Below, piece by piece: positions 1-5,553 of a stretch of 6,290 bases of DNA. The translations under genes were made by a program, and so were the position numbers. This DNA comes from Chloroflexota bacterium (GTDB lineage Bacteria; Chloroflexota; Anaerolineae; 4572-78): NCBI GenBank assembly GCA_024278015.1, contig JAJRUC010000073.1:1-6290 (forward strand), given 5' to 3'. Positions within the stretch are counted from its first letter, which is position 1; every line of letters starts with the position of its first letter. The notes beneath the pieces were generated by a model. The model saw only the letters and a program-made list of their open reading frames with translations. It was not told the origin of the DNA and made no database searches.

Positions 1-3
1 CAC

Positions 4-27
4 AGGGCAACCACAAGGGTTGTCCCT
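4..27. repeat. Partial palindromic intergenic repeat at the window edge
   Basis: The stretch holds an imperfect inverted repeat: AGGG-CAACC on the left pairs with GGTTG-(T)-CCCT on the right, around a loop of about five bases, with one bulged T. No T-run follows, so it does not look like an intrinsic terminator. Its form (a GGGC-AACC hairpin ending in CCCTAC) resembles short palindromic elements scattered between genes in many environmental bacterial genomes; that resemblance is from memory. The left end may be cut by the window. One frame through it is open, but I treat that as a by-product of the palindrome rather than the end of a gene. Confidence 0.4.
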
Positions 28-141
28 ACCCCGAACCAACATATATCAGTGAAAAACCATGTTCGTTTGTGACGCAGTTGAGTATAGTTACAAAATATTA
101 ACGTATTTTTAATATCAACCGGCTGGAATCCGGTAAATTTG

Positions 142-150
142 TGGTACAAT
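142..150 (+). promoter_or_regulatory. Candidate extended -10 promoter for the envelope protease operon
   Basis: TGG followed by TACAAT fits the extended -10 pattern TGnTATAAT with one mismatch in the hexamer. It lies 37 bases before the ATG of the small membrane protein, in an AT-rich stretch. No convincing -35 hexamer is found 16-18 bases upstream, which extended -10 promoters can tolerate. Transcription would start near 157 and could cover all three plus-strand genes. A weaker alternative is TTGTGA (67-72) with TACAAA (89-94). Confidence 0.4.
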
Positions 151-187
151 ATCTGCAAGAAATTGTCTGTTAAAGAAAGGTAACGAT

Positions 188-301
188 ATGATCTGGATAG
201 CATTACTTTTGACCGCAGGGACCGTATGGCTTTTGGCAACCAAAAAGCCGGCGGTTCGGCCTGTGCCAATCAGAATAAAAGAGACGGAAAGACGAAAATA
301 A
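188..301 (+). CDS. Small single-pass membrane protein, 37 residues, unknown function
   Basis: I do not recognise a family. The frame opens with ATG, seven bases after an AAAGG ribosome site (176-180), and ends with TAA at 299-301. Residues 2-17 are almost wholly hydrophobic with two tryptophans (IWIALLLTAGTVWLLA), enough for one membrane helix. Residues 18-37 are strongly basic (two Lys, then four Arg and three further Lys among Pro, Val and Glu). By the positive-inside rule the tail should be cytoplasmic. The gene lies between a candidate promoter and the membrane metalloprotease at 340, 38 bases downstream, so the two are probably co-transcribed. It could be a small partner or regulator of the proteases, or a leader peptide whose translation affects the next gene. 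Support is the ribosome site, the start and stop, and the ordered hydrophobic-then-basic layout; conservation was not tested. Confidence 0.55.
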   Translation: MIWIALLLTAGTVWLLATKKPAVRPVPIRIKETERRK

Positions 302-323
302 GCGCCGGGGTGGAACCGGGCGC
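302..323 (+). other. Hairpin just before the metalloprotease ribosome site
   Basis: GCGCC (302-306) pairs with GGCGC (319-323), and inside it GGT (309-311) pairs with ACC (315-317) around a GGA loop, with a small internal loop between the two stems. It begins right after the stop codon of the small membrane gene and ends where the AAGGAGG ribosome site (324-330) begins. No T-run follows, so it is not a terminator. It could help keep the ribosome site open, tune coupling, or mark an RNA processing point. The last three are guesses. Confidence 0.25.
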
Positions 324-339
324 AAGGAGGTTTTAAACA

Positions 340-1056
340 GTGATATTCTACGACCCCCTCTTTTTAATAGTTATAATTCCAACGGCGATTTTGGGGTTTG
401 TGGTGCAAAAGAGCGTGCAGGCCAAATTTAACAAGTTTGCCAAAGTGCGCACCTTCAGAGGGCTGACCGGCGCGCAGGCGGCGCGTGAAATTCTGGACAG
501 CAACGGGCTGTACGATGTTCGCATTGAAGAGGCGCGGGGCGGTCGGTTGAGCGACCACTACGACCCCCGTGGCCGGGTGCTGCGGCTTTCGCCCGATGTG
601 GCCCGCTATCCCACCGTGGCGGCAGTGGGCGTAGCCGCTCACGAAGCCGGACACGCCTTGCAGCATGCCAAAAGATACTTTCCGTTGCAGGTTCGCAGCG
701 CAATGGTGCCGGCGGTGCAGTTCGGCAGCAATCTGGCCCCGATGATTATTTTGGGGGGCATTATTTTGCAGGCGGCTTTGGGCCTGTTTCAGTTGGGCAA
801 CGCCATCGCCTGGTTTGGCGTAATCCTGTACGGACTGGTGGCCTTGTTCTCGGTGGTGACGCTGCCGGTTGAACTGGATGCCAGCGCCAGAGCCAAAAAG
901 TTGTTGTACCAATATAACATTGTAGACCGCAGCGAACTGGCCGGCGTCAAATCGGTTTTGAACGCTGCCGCCTGGACATACGTGGTTGCCGCCCTGGCTG
1001 CCCTGATGCAGCTTGTGTATTGGGTGTGGCGTTTAAGCGGTTCTCGCAGAAGTTGA
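340..1056 (+). CDS. Membrane Zn-dependent metalloprotease, YugP-like (Zn_peptidase_2, PF04298)
   Basis: Predicted integral-membrane zinc protease of 238 residues, about usual for the family. The start is GTG, placed nine bases after a strong AAGGAGG ribosome site (324-330). Residues 6-22 form a first membrane helix. The zinc-binding HEAGH motif is at residues 101-105, inside AAHEAGHALQH, with E102 the expected catalytic glutamate. Further hydrophobic segments lie at about 131-150, 155-176 and 208-230. The motif LPVELDAS at 175-182 matches the conserved segment after the third helix in this family, and its E178 is the likely third zinc ligand. Substrates are unknown; housekeeping cleavage of membrane proteins is an inference. 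The gene lies between a small membrane protein and an HtrA protease, with only seven bases before the latter, which points to shared expression and envelope quality control. No odd features or truncation seen. Confidence 0.9.
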   Translation: MIFYDPLFLIVIIPTAILGFVVQKSVQAKFNKFAKVRTFRGLTGAQAAREILDSNGLYDVRIEEARGGRLSDHYDPRGRVLRLSPDVARYPTVAAVGVAAHEAGHALQHAKRYFPLQVRSAMVPAVQFGSNLAPMIILGGIILQAALGLFQLGNAIAWFGVILYGLVALFSVVTLPVELDASARAKKLLYQYNIVDRSELAGVKSVLNAAAWTYVVAALAALMQLVYWVWRLSGSRRS

Positions 1057-1063
1057 GTGATAC

Positions 1064-2368
1064 ATGAATAAACGAACAATTTTACTGGCCGGCTCCATCC
1101 TGACGGTATTGATATTGGGATGCGCGGTGCTTGCGGCCTTGCTGTTTTCGGCGGCGTCTCCCGTCCAGTCGTTTGGCCGGGCGCTCACCGACGACCTGCG
1201 CGTTTCGCGGCGGACGATAGCCCCCACGCGGGTGGTGCTGCCCACCCTGGAAGCCCTGCCCACACCCGTCACCAGCCAACTTGTGGCTCAGGCCGATGCC
1301 GAAGAACTGCTGCTGATTAACCTTTACGAGCGCGTCAATCCGTCGGTGGTGAATATTGAGGTTTATCTGGAAGCCTCGTCATTTGAGCATCCTCCCCTGC
1401 CCGACGGCGAACAACCCGACGTTCCCCCGGAAGAGTTTAATCCGTTCTTCAGCCCGCAGGGGCAGGGATCCGGCTTTGTTTACAGCAAAGAAGGGCATAT
1501 CATCACCAATAATCATGTGGTAGAAGGGGCCACCCGGGTTGAAGTGACCTTTTTTGACGGCACGCAACTCCCCGCCGAAATTATCGGCACAGACCCAGAC
1601 AGCGATTTGGCCGTGATAAAGGTAGACGCGCCGCCGGAAAGTCTGTCGCCGGTGGTGTGGGGCAATTCTGATTCGATAAAAGTGGGCCAGCGTGCCGTGG
1701 CTATCGGCAATCCGTTTGGGTTGAACGGCTCCCTGACTTCGGGGATTATCAGCGCCCTGGGGCGCAGTTTGCCCTCGTTAAACAGCAGTTTCCGTATTCC
1801 GGAAGTCATTCAGATTGATGCGGCGGTTAATCCCGGCAACTCCGGCGGGCCGCTGCTCAATTCTTACGGCGAGGTGATGGGGGTGATTAACGCCATCGTC
1901 CCCCGCCGGCTTGATAACGGTGAACGCAGTTTTTTGGGCGTTGGCTTTGCTATCCCCGGCAATTTGGCCCGGCGCGTGGTGCCGGCCATCATAGAAGACG
2001 GCTATTATGCCCACCCGTGGATAGGCATTGTGGGCAATTCAGTCACATCTGAAATTGCCGAAGCGATGTCTCTGGAAAGCGCGCACGGCGCGTTGGTGGC
2101 GCAGGTGTTGTCAGACAGCCCGGCAGACAGGGCCGGTTTGCGCGGCGGCTTGCAGGAACTCACGCTGAAGGACGGTTCTTTAGCCCGGATTGGGGGCGAT
2201 GTTATCATCGGCGTGGACGATGAGCCGGTGAACGGCTTCGACGACCTGCTCTCGTTTTTGAGCCGCCGGGGAACCGTAGACCAGACCATCGCTTTAACCA
2301 TTATCAGAGACGGCCAAACGCGGCAAATTGATTTAACGCTGGAGCCGCGTCCCACCGGCAACCCGTAG
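1064..2368 (+). CDS. htrA: HtrA/DegP-type serine protease with one PDZ domain, membrane-anchored
   Basis: Predicted envelope serine protease (S1C family) that degrades misfolded or damaged proteins outside the membrane. Of 434 residues, 5-30 form an uncleaved-looking signal anchor; a cysteine at 20 sits in ILGC, a poor lipobox. Residues about 40-75 are a Pro/Thr-rich stalk. The trypsin-like domain covers about 84-310, with the full catalytic triad: H151 in NNHVVEGA, D181 in DSDLAVIKV and S260 in GNSGGPL. A short Pro/acidic insert (about 104-130) replaces the long LA loop of DegP. The PDZ domain covers about 318-427 and carries an insert of about 14 residues between AGLRGG (357-362) and GGDVI (377-381), where many HtrAs run straight on. 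The ATG start is seven bases after the metalloprotease stop, with only a weak ribosome site, so translation is probably coupled. It ends before a shared terminator. A single PDZ fits DegS/HhoA-like architecture more than DegP. Confidence 0.95.
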   Translation: MNKRTILLAGSILTVLILGCAVLAALLFSAASPVQSFGRALTDDLRVSRRTIAPTRVVLPTLEALPTPVTSQLVAQADAEELLLINLYERVNPSVVNIEVYLEASSFEHPPLPDGEQPDVPPEEFNPFFSPQGQGSGFVYSKEGHIITNNHVVEGATRVEVTFFDGTQLPAEIIGTDPDSDLAVIKVDAPPESLSPVVWGNSDSIKVGQRAVAIGNPFGLNGSLTSGIISALGRSLPSLNSSFRIPEVIQIDAAVNPGNSGGPLLNSYGEVMGVINAIVPRRLDNGERSFLGVGFAIPGNLARRVVPAIIEDGYYAHPWIGIVGNSVTSEIAEAMSLESAHGALVAQVLSDSPADRAGLRGGLQELTLKDGSLARIGGDVIIGVDDEPVNGFDDLLSFLSRRGTVDQTIALTIIRDGQTRQIDLTLEPRPTGNP

Positions 2369-2390
2369 TTTCCGGATTTGGCAAAATAAA

Positions 2391-2420
2391 AAAACTCTCC
2401 CGCATTTGGGAGGGTTTTCT
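2391..2420. terminator. Two-way intrinsic terminator between htrA and the M42 peptidase gene
   Basis: AAAACTCTCCC (2391-2401) pairs with GGGAGGGTTTT (2408-2418) around a six-base loop, with one T-G wobble. On the plus strand the T-run 2415-2420 follows, ending htrA. On the minus strand the A-rich stretch 2383-2394 becomes a T-run, so the same hairpin can end the minus-strand transcript. This fits the convergent gene layout. Confidence 0.85.
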
Positions 2421-2428
2421 GTTCCACC

Positions 2429-2463
2429 GTCGCAGCGCCGGCCCAATTGGACGGCGCTGCGAC
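2429..2463. repeat. Perfect 12-bp inverted repeat downstream of the M42 gene
   Basis: GTCGCAGCGCCG (2429-2440) and CGGCGCTGCGAC (2452-2463) are exact reverse complements around an 11-base spacer that itself contains the palindrome CCAATTGG (2443-2450). The right arm ends on the third base of the M42 stop codon. No T-run adjoins it on either strand, so it is not a standard terminator alone, though it could stabilise the 3' end of the minus-strand transcript ahead of the terminator at 2391. It is much more GC-rich than the gap around it, as expected of a mobile palindromic unit. Confidence 0.7.
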
Positions 2464-3506
2464 TATTTTAAAAATTCGACAATCAGGCGGGCGGTGTTGA
2501 CCAGCCCGTCAAGGTGCGTCCGTTCATAGGCGTGCGAGCTGTCTACGCCGGGGCCGATGAGAGCGACGCGGGCATTGAGGCCGGCCCGCAGCGCCGCAGA
2601 GCCGTCTGAGGCGTAGTTGGCGTAGACATCAACCTTGTGGTCAATGCCGGCGGCCTGGGCCAGGGCTACCAGTTCGCGCCGCAGGCTGAGATCGTAGGGG
2701 CCGCTGGAATCTTTGGCGCAAATGCTCACGCTAAATTCATCGCCGGTTTGGCCTTTGCCCACCACGCCCATATCAACGGCCAGCAAACTTGCCACGTTGT
2801 CCGGTATACCCACCGACGTGCCGTGGCCTACTTCTTCGTAATTGCTGATGAAGAAGTAGCTGGTTTGGGCGGGGGTGATGTTGCGCCTGACCATTGCGCG
2901 CGCGGCGGCCAGCATGGTGGCTACGCCCGCCTTGTCATCCAGATGCCTGGATTTGATGAAGCCGGTGTCGGTCACTTTGGCGCGGGGCGCCCAGCTCACA
3001 AAATCGCCCACACAAATGCCCAGGGCTCCGGTTTCCTTGTCTGAGGTGGTGCGGGCATCGATGCGCACTTCAAGATGGGGCAGTTCTTTGGCGGCTGCGT
3101 GCAATTCGGCCATGGGGTGGATATGCACCGATTGTTTTTCCAGCAGCACGGTGCCGGTAAAAATCCGGCCGTTGGCCGCTTCAATGCGGCAATATTCGCC
3201 CACGATGCTGCCCGGATAGTAGCCGCCCAGATTGCTGAGACGCAGCCTGCCGTTTTCCCTGATTTCCTTGACGATGCCGCCCAAAGTATCTACGTGGCCG
3301 GTCAGGGCTTTGGCCGGGGCAGATGCGGGGCCGGGTAACGTAGCCAGCAACGCCCCTTTCCGGGTTCGCCGGGTGCGTAACCCCAAATCGTTAAATGCCC
3401 CTTCAACCAGACCAATGGCGGTTTCGGTGTTGCCGGTGGGGCTGGGGGTGTTCAACAATTCAAGCAGCAGGTCTTGTGTATAACGCAAATCAATTAAGGT
3501 GGACAT
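2463..3506 (-). CDS. M42-family metallo-aminopeptidase, resembling the NAGGN-system subgroup
   Basis: Predicted cytoplasmic, two-metal aminopeptidase of 347 residues, a normal M42 length. Expected metal ligands and catalytic residues are present: H71 in GHVDT, D190 in HLDDKAG (bridging), E224-E225 in NYEEVGHG (base and ligand), D245 in AVDMG and H325 in DSSHAYERTH. The stretch between about 80 and 180 carries the PDZ-like subdomain seen in this family. The pattern DSSGPYDL (266-273) and the closing SSHAYERTHLDGL (323-335) look, from memory, like the subgroup tied to the osmoprotectant N-acetylglutaminylglutamine amide system (TIGR03106), but none of that system's biosynthesis genes is visible here. 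The frame stays open 46 codons further upstream, into tdk in another frame; I chose the ATG at 3506 because it is the natural M42 start, lies 25 bases after the tdk stop and follows a purine-rich GAGAGAG stretch. Probably co-transcribed with tdk. Actual substrate unknown. Confidence 0.9.
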   Translation of the reverse strand: MSTLIDLRYTQDLLLELLNTPSPTGNTETAIGLVEGAFNDLGLRTRRTRKGALLATLPGPASAPAKALTGHVDTLGGIVKEIRENGRLRLSNLGGYYPGSIVGEYCRIEAANGRIFTGTVLLEKQSVHIHPMAELHAAAKELPHLEVRIDARTTSDKETGALGICVGDFVSWAPRAKVTDTGFIKSRHLDDKAGVATMLAAARAMVRRNITPAQTSYFFISNYEEVGHGTSVGIPDNVASLLAVDMGVVGKGQTGDEFSVSICAKDSSGPYDLSLRRELVALAQAAGIDHKVDVYANYASDGSAALRAGLNARVALIGPGVDSSHAYERTHLDGLVNTARLIVEFLK

Positions 3507-3531
3507 GGCGTCTCTCTCTTTTTTTGCAATA

Positions 3532-4119
3532 CTATTGATTTTGTACTTTAGGTACGGTGTGGCAGCGACGACAACGAGCCTGATATACTTCTTCGGTTCC
3601 CACCAGAATGATGGGCGCATCGTAGGGGGCCGGTTTGCCGGCAACCAGACGTTGGGTACGGCTGGCGGGCGCGCCGCACACCATGCAAATCGCTTGAAGT
3701 TTGTCTACGGCTTCGGCTTGAGCCATCAAGACGGGCACAGGGCCAAACGGTTCGCCCCGAAAGTCCATATCGAGACCGGCGATAATGACCCGCTTGCCCA
3801 TATCAGCTAGTTTATCACAAAATTCAACAATTTCCCAACCGAAGAATTGAACTTCGTCAATGCCCACTACTTCGGTGTTGTCATTGAGTTGCGCGGCTAT
3901 ATCTTCAACCGATTCGACGACGATGGCCTCGATTTGGGTGCCGGCATGCGAACTGACGTTATTTTGATGATAGCGGTCATCCAGAGCGGGCTTGAAAACC
4001 TGCGTTTTTTGTTTGGCGTATTGCGCCCGTTTCAGCCGCCGGATAAGTTCTTCGGTTTTGCCGCTGAACATACTGCCGCACACAACTTCTATCCAGCCGC
4101 CGTCATAGCGATGATACAT
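3532..4119 (-). CDS. tdk: Thymidine kinase, type II (Zn-binding)
   Basis: Phosphorylates thymidine to dTMP with ATP in the cytoplasm (pyrimidine salvage). The 195-residue length is typical. The P-loop GSMFSGKT is at 15-22, near the N-terminus. DEVQFF (88-93) holds the Walker B aspartate D88 and the catalytic glutamate E89. GLDMDFRGEPF (115-125) forms part of the thymidine site. Four cysteines in two CxxC pairs, C145/C148 and C183/C186, build the structural zinc site and lasso. The ATG follows an AAGGGAG ribosome site about nine bases upstream. A terminator (4167-4198) lies between it and rpmE, so tdk may depend on read-through or have its own weak promoter in 4120-4166, where I see no clear one. 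The rpmE-tdk order is also known from Bacillus. The gene looks complete. Confidence 0.97.
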   Translation of the reverse strand: MYHRYDGGWIEVVCGSMFSGKTEELIRRLKRAQYAKQKTQVFKPALDDRYHQNNVSSHAGTQIEAIVVESVEDIAAQLNDNTEVVGIDEVQFFGWEIVEFCDKLADMGKRVIIAGLDMDFRGEPFGPVPVLMAQAEAVDKLQAICMVCGAPASRTQRLVAGKPAPYDAPIILVGTEEVYQARCRRCHTVPKVQNQ

Positions 4120-4166
4120 AAGTGCGTCTCCCTTCTTTTTGCGTTATGGGCTTATGGATAACAATG

Positions 4167-4198
4167 AAAAAGGGTAAACGCCTAAACGCTTACCCTTT
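4167..4198 (-). terminator. Intrinsic terminator (or attenuator) between rpmE and tdk
   Basis: In the minus-strand RNA, AAAGGGTAAGCG pairs over 12 bases with CGTTTACCCTTT around a six-base loop, followed by a run of U from the A-tract at 4167-4171. One of the pairs is G-U in the minus-strand RNA but A-C in the plus-strand RNA, so the stem is better formed in the direction of rpmE-to-tdk transcription. It lies 44 bases after the rpmE stop and 47 bases before the tdk start. Confidence 0.8.
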
Positions 4199-4242
4199 AC
4201 TTGCAACTAAAGATAATTATTACCAATCATTTGCGCCTGAAT

Positions 4243-4725
4243 TTATTTTTTGACTGCGGTTTCAAACTGGGCCTGCGTGGTTTCAACTTTTGCTTTGAGT
4301 TGCTCAAGCGATTTCGGCCCAAAGCCGCCAAGCTCCAGCAGAACATTCTCATCAGTCTGTAGTTGCGTCATTACGTCACCGACGGTGATGTAATCTGCAT
4401 CAGACAAAATGGAAAAGAGGCGGTCGGGCAGATCCAGGGCGATAAGTTGCTGCTTCAGGAACGTTTCCTTGCTCTTTTCTGCTGCGGTGCGCCGGCGTTC
4501 AGTGCGGGCTTCTTCATGGGCGCCGTAGCGTTTCAGGCGGTTCATAAAGCGCTCTACCTGACCGGCGGTGTCAACAATGCGCTGCTCGCCGGTGTAAAAG
4601 GGGTGACATTTGGAGCAAATATCGGTGCGGATTTCCGGTATGGTTGAGCCGGTTGTCCAACTGTTGCCGCACGAACAGGTTACGACGGCTTCGGGGTAGT
4701 ACTTCGGATGAATTTTGGCTTTCAT
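4243..4725 (-). CDS. rpmE: Ribosomal protein L31 fused to an RNA polymerase alpha-CTD-like domain
   Basis: Residues 1-68 are a complete L31 of the zinc-binding type: the start MKAKIHPKYYP, cysteines C17, C19, C37 and C40 (CSCG and CSKCHPF), then TGEQR and a basic end. L31 sits on the central protuberance and helps bridge the two subunits. Normal L31 ends near residue 70; this protein runs to 160. A charged, probably helical linker (69-93) leads to a second domain (about 94-150) that aligns without gaps over most of its length to the alpha-subunit C-terminal domain: the first helix around R102, the ITVGDVM segment (113-119), and the helix-hairpin-helix LGGFGPKSLEQLK (132-144). By my alignment to E. 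coli, the DNA-contact residues R265, G296, K298 and S299 are kept as R102, G136, K138 and S139; N268, C269 and E302 are changed to S, I and Q. The ATG at 4725 is preferred over a TTG one codon earlier, with AAGG nine bases upstream. No frameshift or stop separates the domains. Lies between rpmA and tdk. Confidence 0.9.
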   Translation of the reverse strand: MKAKIHPKYYPEAVVTCSCGNSWTTGSTIPEIRTDICSKCHPFYTGEQRIVDTAGQVERFMNRLKRYGAHEEARTERRRTAAEKSKETFLKQQLIALDLPDRLFSILSDADYITVGDVMTQLQTDENVLLELGGFGPKSLEQLKAKVETTQAQFETAVKK

Positions 4726-4758
4726 CAATCTTTACCTTCCTGTCAAACTCTACGCCGG

Positions 4759-4789
4759 TTGAAGGCCCAGGGTTTATCCTGAGTTTCAA
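4759..4789 (-). promoter_or_regulatory. Hairpin in the rpmA-rpmE gap, possible L31 leader structure
   Basis: In the minus-strand RNA, an outer TTGAA/TTCAA stem encloses CTCAGG/CCTGGG (one U-G pair) with a six-base loop and an internal loop between the stems. It begins eight bases after the rpmA stop and ends about 33 bases before the rpmE start. No U-run follows, so it is not a terminator. L31 genes carry autoregulatory leader RNAs in several phyla; whether this is one is a guess. Confidence 0.3.
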
Positions 4790-4796
4790 GGGCAGA

Positions 4797-5057
4797 TTAG
4801 TTCTGTTCGGCGTAGACGCTGATGCGCTTTTTTTGCCGATTGACATGTTCAAATTTTACATAGCCTTCAATTAAAGAGAAGATGGTGTGGTCTTTACCGA
4901 TGCCCACGTTGTTGCCGGGGTGAAACCGGGTGCCTCGTTGGCGGACAATGATGTTGCCGGGTATGACAAATTCGCCGCCGAATTTTTTAACTCCCAACCG
5001 TTGGCCGGGGCTGTCGTGCATGTTATTGCTGGAACCGCCGCCTTTTTTGTGCGCCAT
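4797..5057 (-). CDS. rpmA: Ribosomal protein L27
   Basis: Component of the large subunit whose N-terminal tail reaches toward the peptidyl-transferase centre. The 86-residue length is normal. It begins directly with MAHKKGGGSSNN, the mature form, so no Firmicutes-type cleaved leader precedes it. The family core is present: DSPGQRLGVKKFGGE (15-29), GNIIVRQRGTRFHPG (34-48) and NNVGIGKDHTIF (49-60). The ATG follows a GGAGG ribosome site five bases upstream. It lies 13 bases after the rplU stop, the near-universal L21-L27 pair, and precedes rpmE by 71 bases. Residues 35-50 include the conserved RQRGTRFHPG signature. No anomalies. Confidence 0.98.
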   Translation of the reverse strand: MAHKKGGGSSNNMHDSPGQRLGVKKFGGEFVIPGNIIVRQRGTRFHPGNNVGIGKDHTIFSLIEGYVKFEHVNRQKKRISVYAEQN

Positions 5058-5070
5058 GCGTGCCTCCGTG

Positions 5071-5376
5071 CTACATTTCTATTTTTTCAATTTGCAAACG
5101 GGTGTAGTTTTGCCGATGCCCTTGTTTGCGCTTGTAGTTTTTCCTGTGTTTGTAAACGATAATCTTTTTGCCGCGACCATGTTCCTTAACGGTTGCGGTT
5201 ACTTTTGCGCCTTCAACCAGCGGCTTGCCGACGGTTATATCGTCTTCACCACCTACCAGCAAAACCTGGTCAAGTTCAACCGTGTCGCCGGCATTTACAG
5301 ACAATGATTCAACGTCCAGCACATCGCCTTCAGATACTTTATACTGTTTTCCACCACTCATTATAATTGCGTACAT
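5071..5376 (-). CDS. rplU: Ribosomal protein L21
   Basis: Large-subunit protein binding 23S rRNA. The chosen ATG gives 101 residues, close to the usual 103, and begins MYAIIMSGGKQYKV, the standard L21 opening. A GTG-type start seven codons upstream is possible but would put the ribosome site inside the gene; AAGAGG lies six bases before the ATG at 5376 and decides the matter. The beta-barrel part includes GDVLDVE (17-23) and VLLVGGEDDITVGKP (38-52). The basic C-terminal RNA-binding signature is HRKNYKRKQGHRQNYTRL (77-94). It is first in the rplU-rpmA-rpmE run and is preceded by a long leader with a terminator hairpin, so expression is likely controlled there. Confidence 0.98.
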   Translation of the reverse strand: MYAIIMSGGKQYKVSEGDVLDVESLSVNAGDTVELDQVLLVGGEDDITVGKPLVEGAKVTATVKEHGRGKKIIVYKHRKNYKRKQGHRQNYTRLQIEKIEM

Positions 5377-5431
5377 TGTAACCTCTTGCATACTCACTAA
5401 AATTCAGGCTCAATCTGTGTTCGATAGTGAC

Positions 5432-5461
5432 AAAAATTAAACCACAATAGGTTGTGGTTTA
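5432..5461 (-). terminator. Intrinsic terminator hairpin in the rplU leader, probable attenuator
   Basis: TAAACCACAA and TTGTGGTTTA (5438-5461) form a perfect 10-bp stem with a four-base loop. On the minus strand it is followed by ATTTTTG (5431-5437), a U-run. It stands 55 bases before the rplU ATG and about 85 bases after the likely transcription start of the promoter at 5554-5582, so transcripts from that promoter must read through it. It may also catch transcripts coming out of the DUF2344 gene. No convincing promoter is seen between it and rplU, which favours attenuation over plain termination. Confidence 0.8.
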
Positions 5462-5553
5462 TGTTGCATACGTTCTAAATAGCCTTTTTGCGGCAATTGA
5501 ACCGGATTTTATCTACATAAAACAACTGTTTTAGACAGAACCCACAAAAGACG

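Noticed and set aside
1..72. Open plus-strand frame from base 1 to a TGA at 70-72, possible gene tail
   Set aside because: It runs through the palindromic repeat and AT-rich DNA with no protein-like composition.
364..912. 182-codon minus-strand frame opposite the metalloprotease
   Set aside because: The plus-strand frame has HEAGH, membrane helices and a strong ribosome site; the reverse frame is low-complexity in His, Gln and Arg and matches nothing.
1118..1123. Cysteine in ILGC near the HtrA N-terminus as a lipoprotein site
   Set aside because: The residue at -2 is Leu, not a usual lipobox residue, and the hydrophobic stretch continues past it, which fits a membrane anchor better.
2637..3338. 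Several long plus-strand frames opposite the M42 gene
   Set aside because: They are shadows of a well-supported minus-strand gene; they lack ribosome sites and recognisable domains.
3507..3644. In-frame extension of the M42 peptidase by 46 codons
   Set aside because: It would overlap the 3' end of tdk on the same strand, adds residues with no M42 similarity, and the ATG at 3506 gives the normal family length and start.
5377..5397. Seven-codon N-terminal extension of L21
   Set aside because: It would bury the AAGAGG ribosome site in coding sequence, and L21 proteins start at the MYAI equivalent.
5386..5471. 8-base direct repeat TTGCATAC at 5386-5393 and 5464-5471 flanking the rplU terminator
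   Set aside because: Possibly a decoy of the ribosome-site region, but eight bases in an AT-rich leader can recur by chance; no further support.
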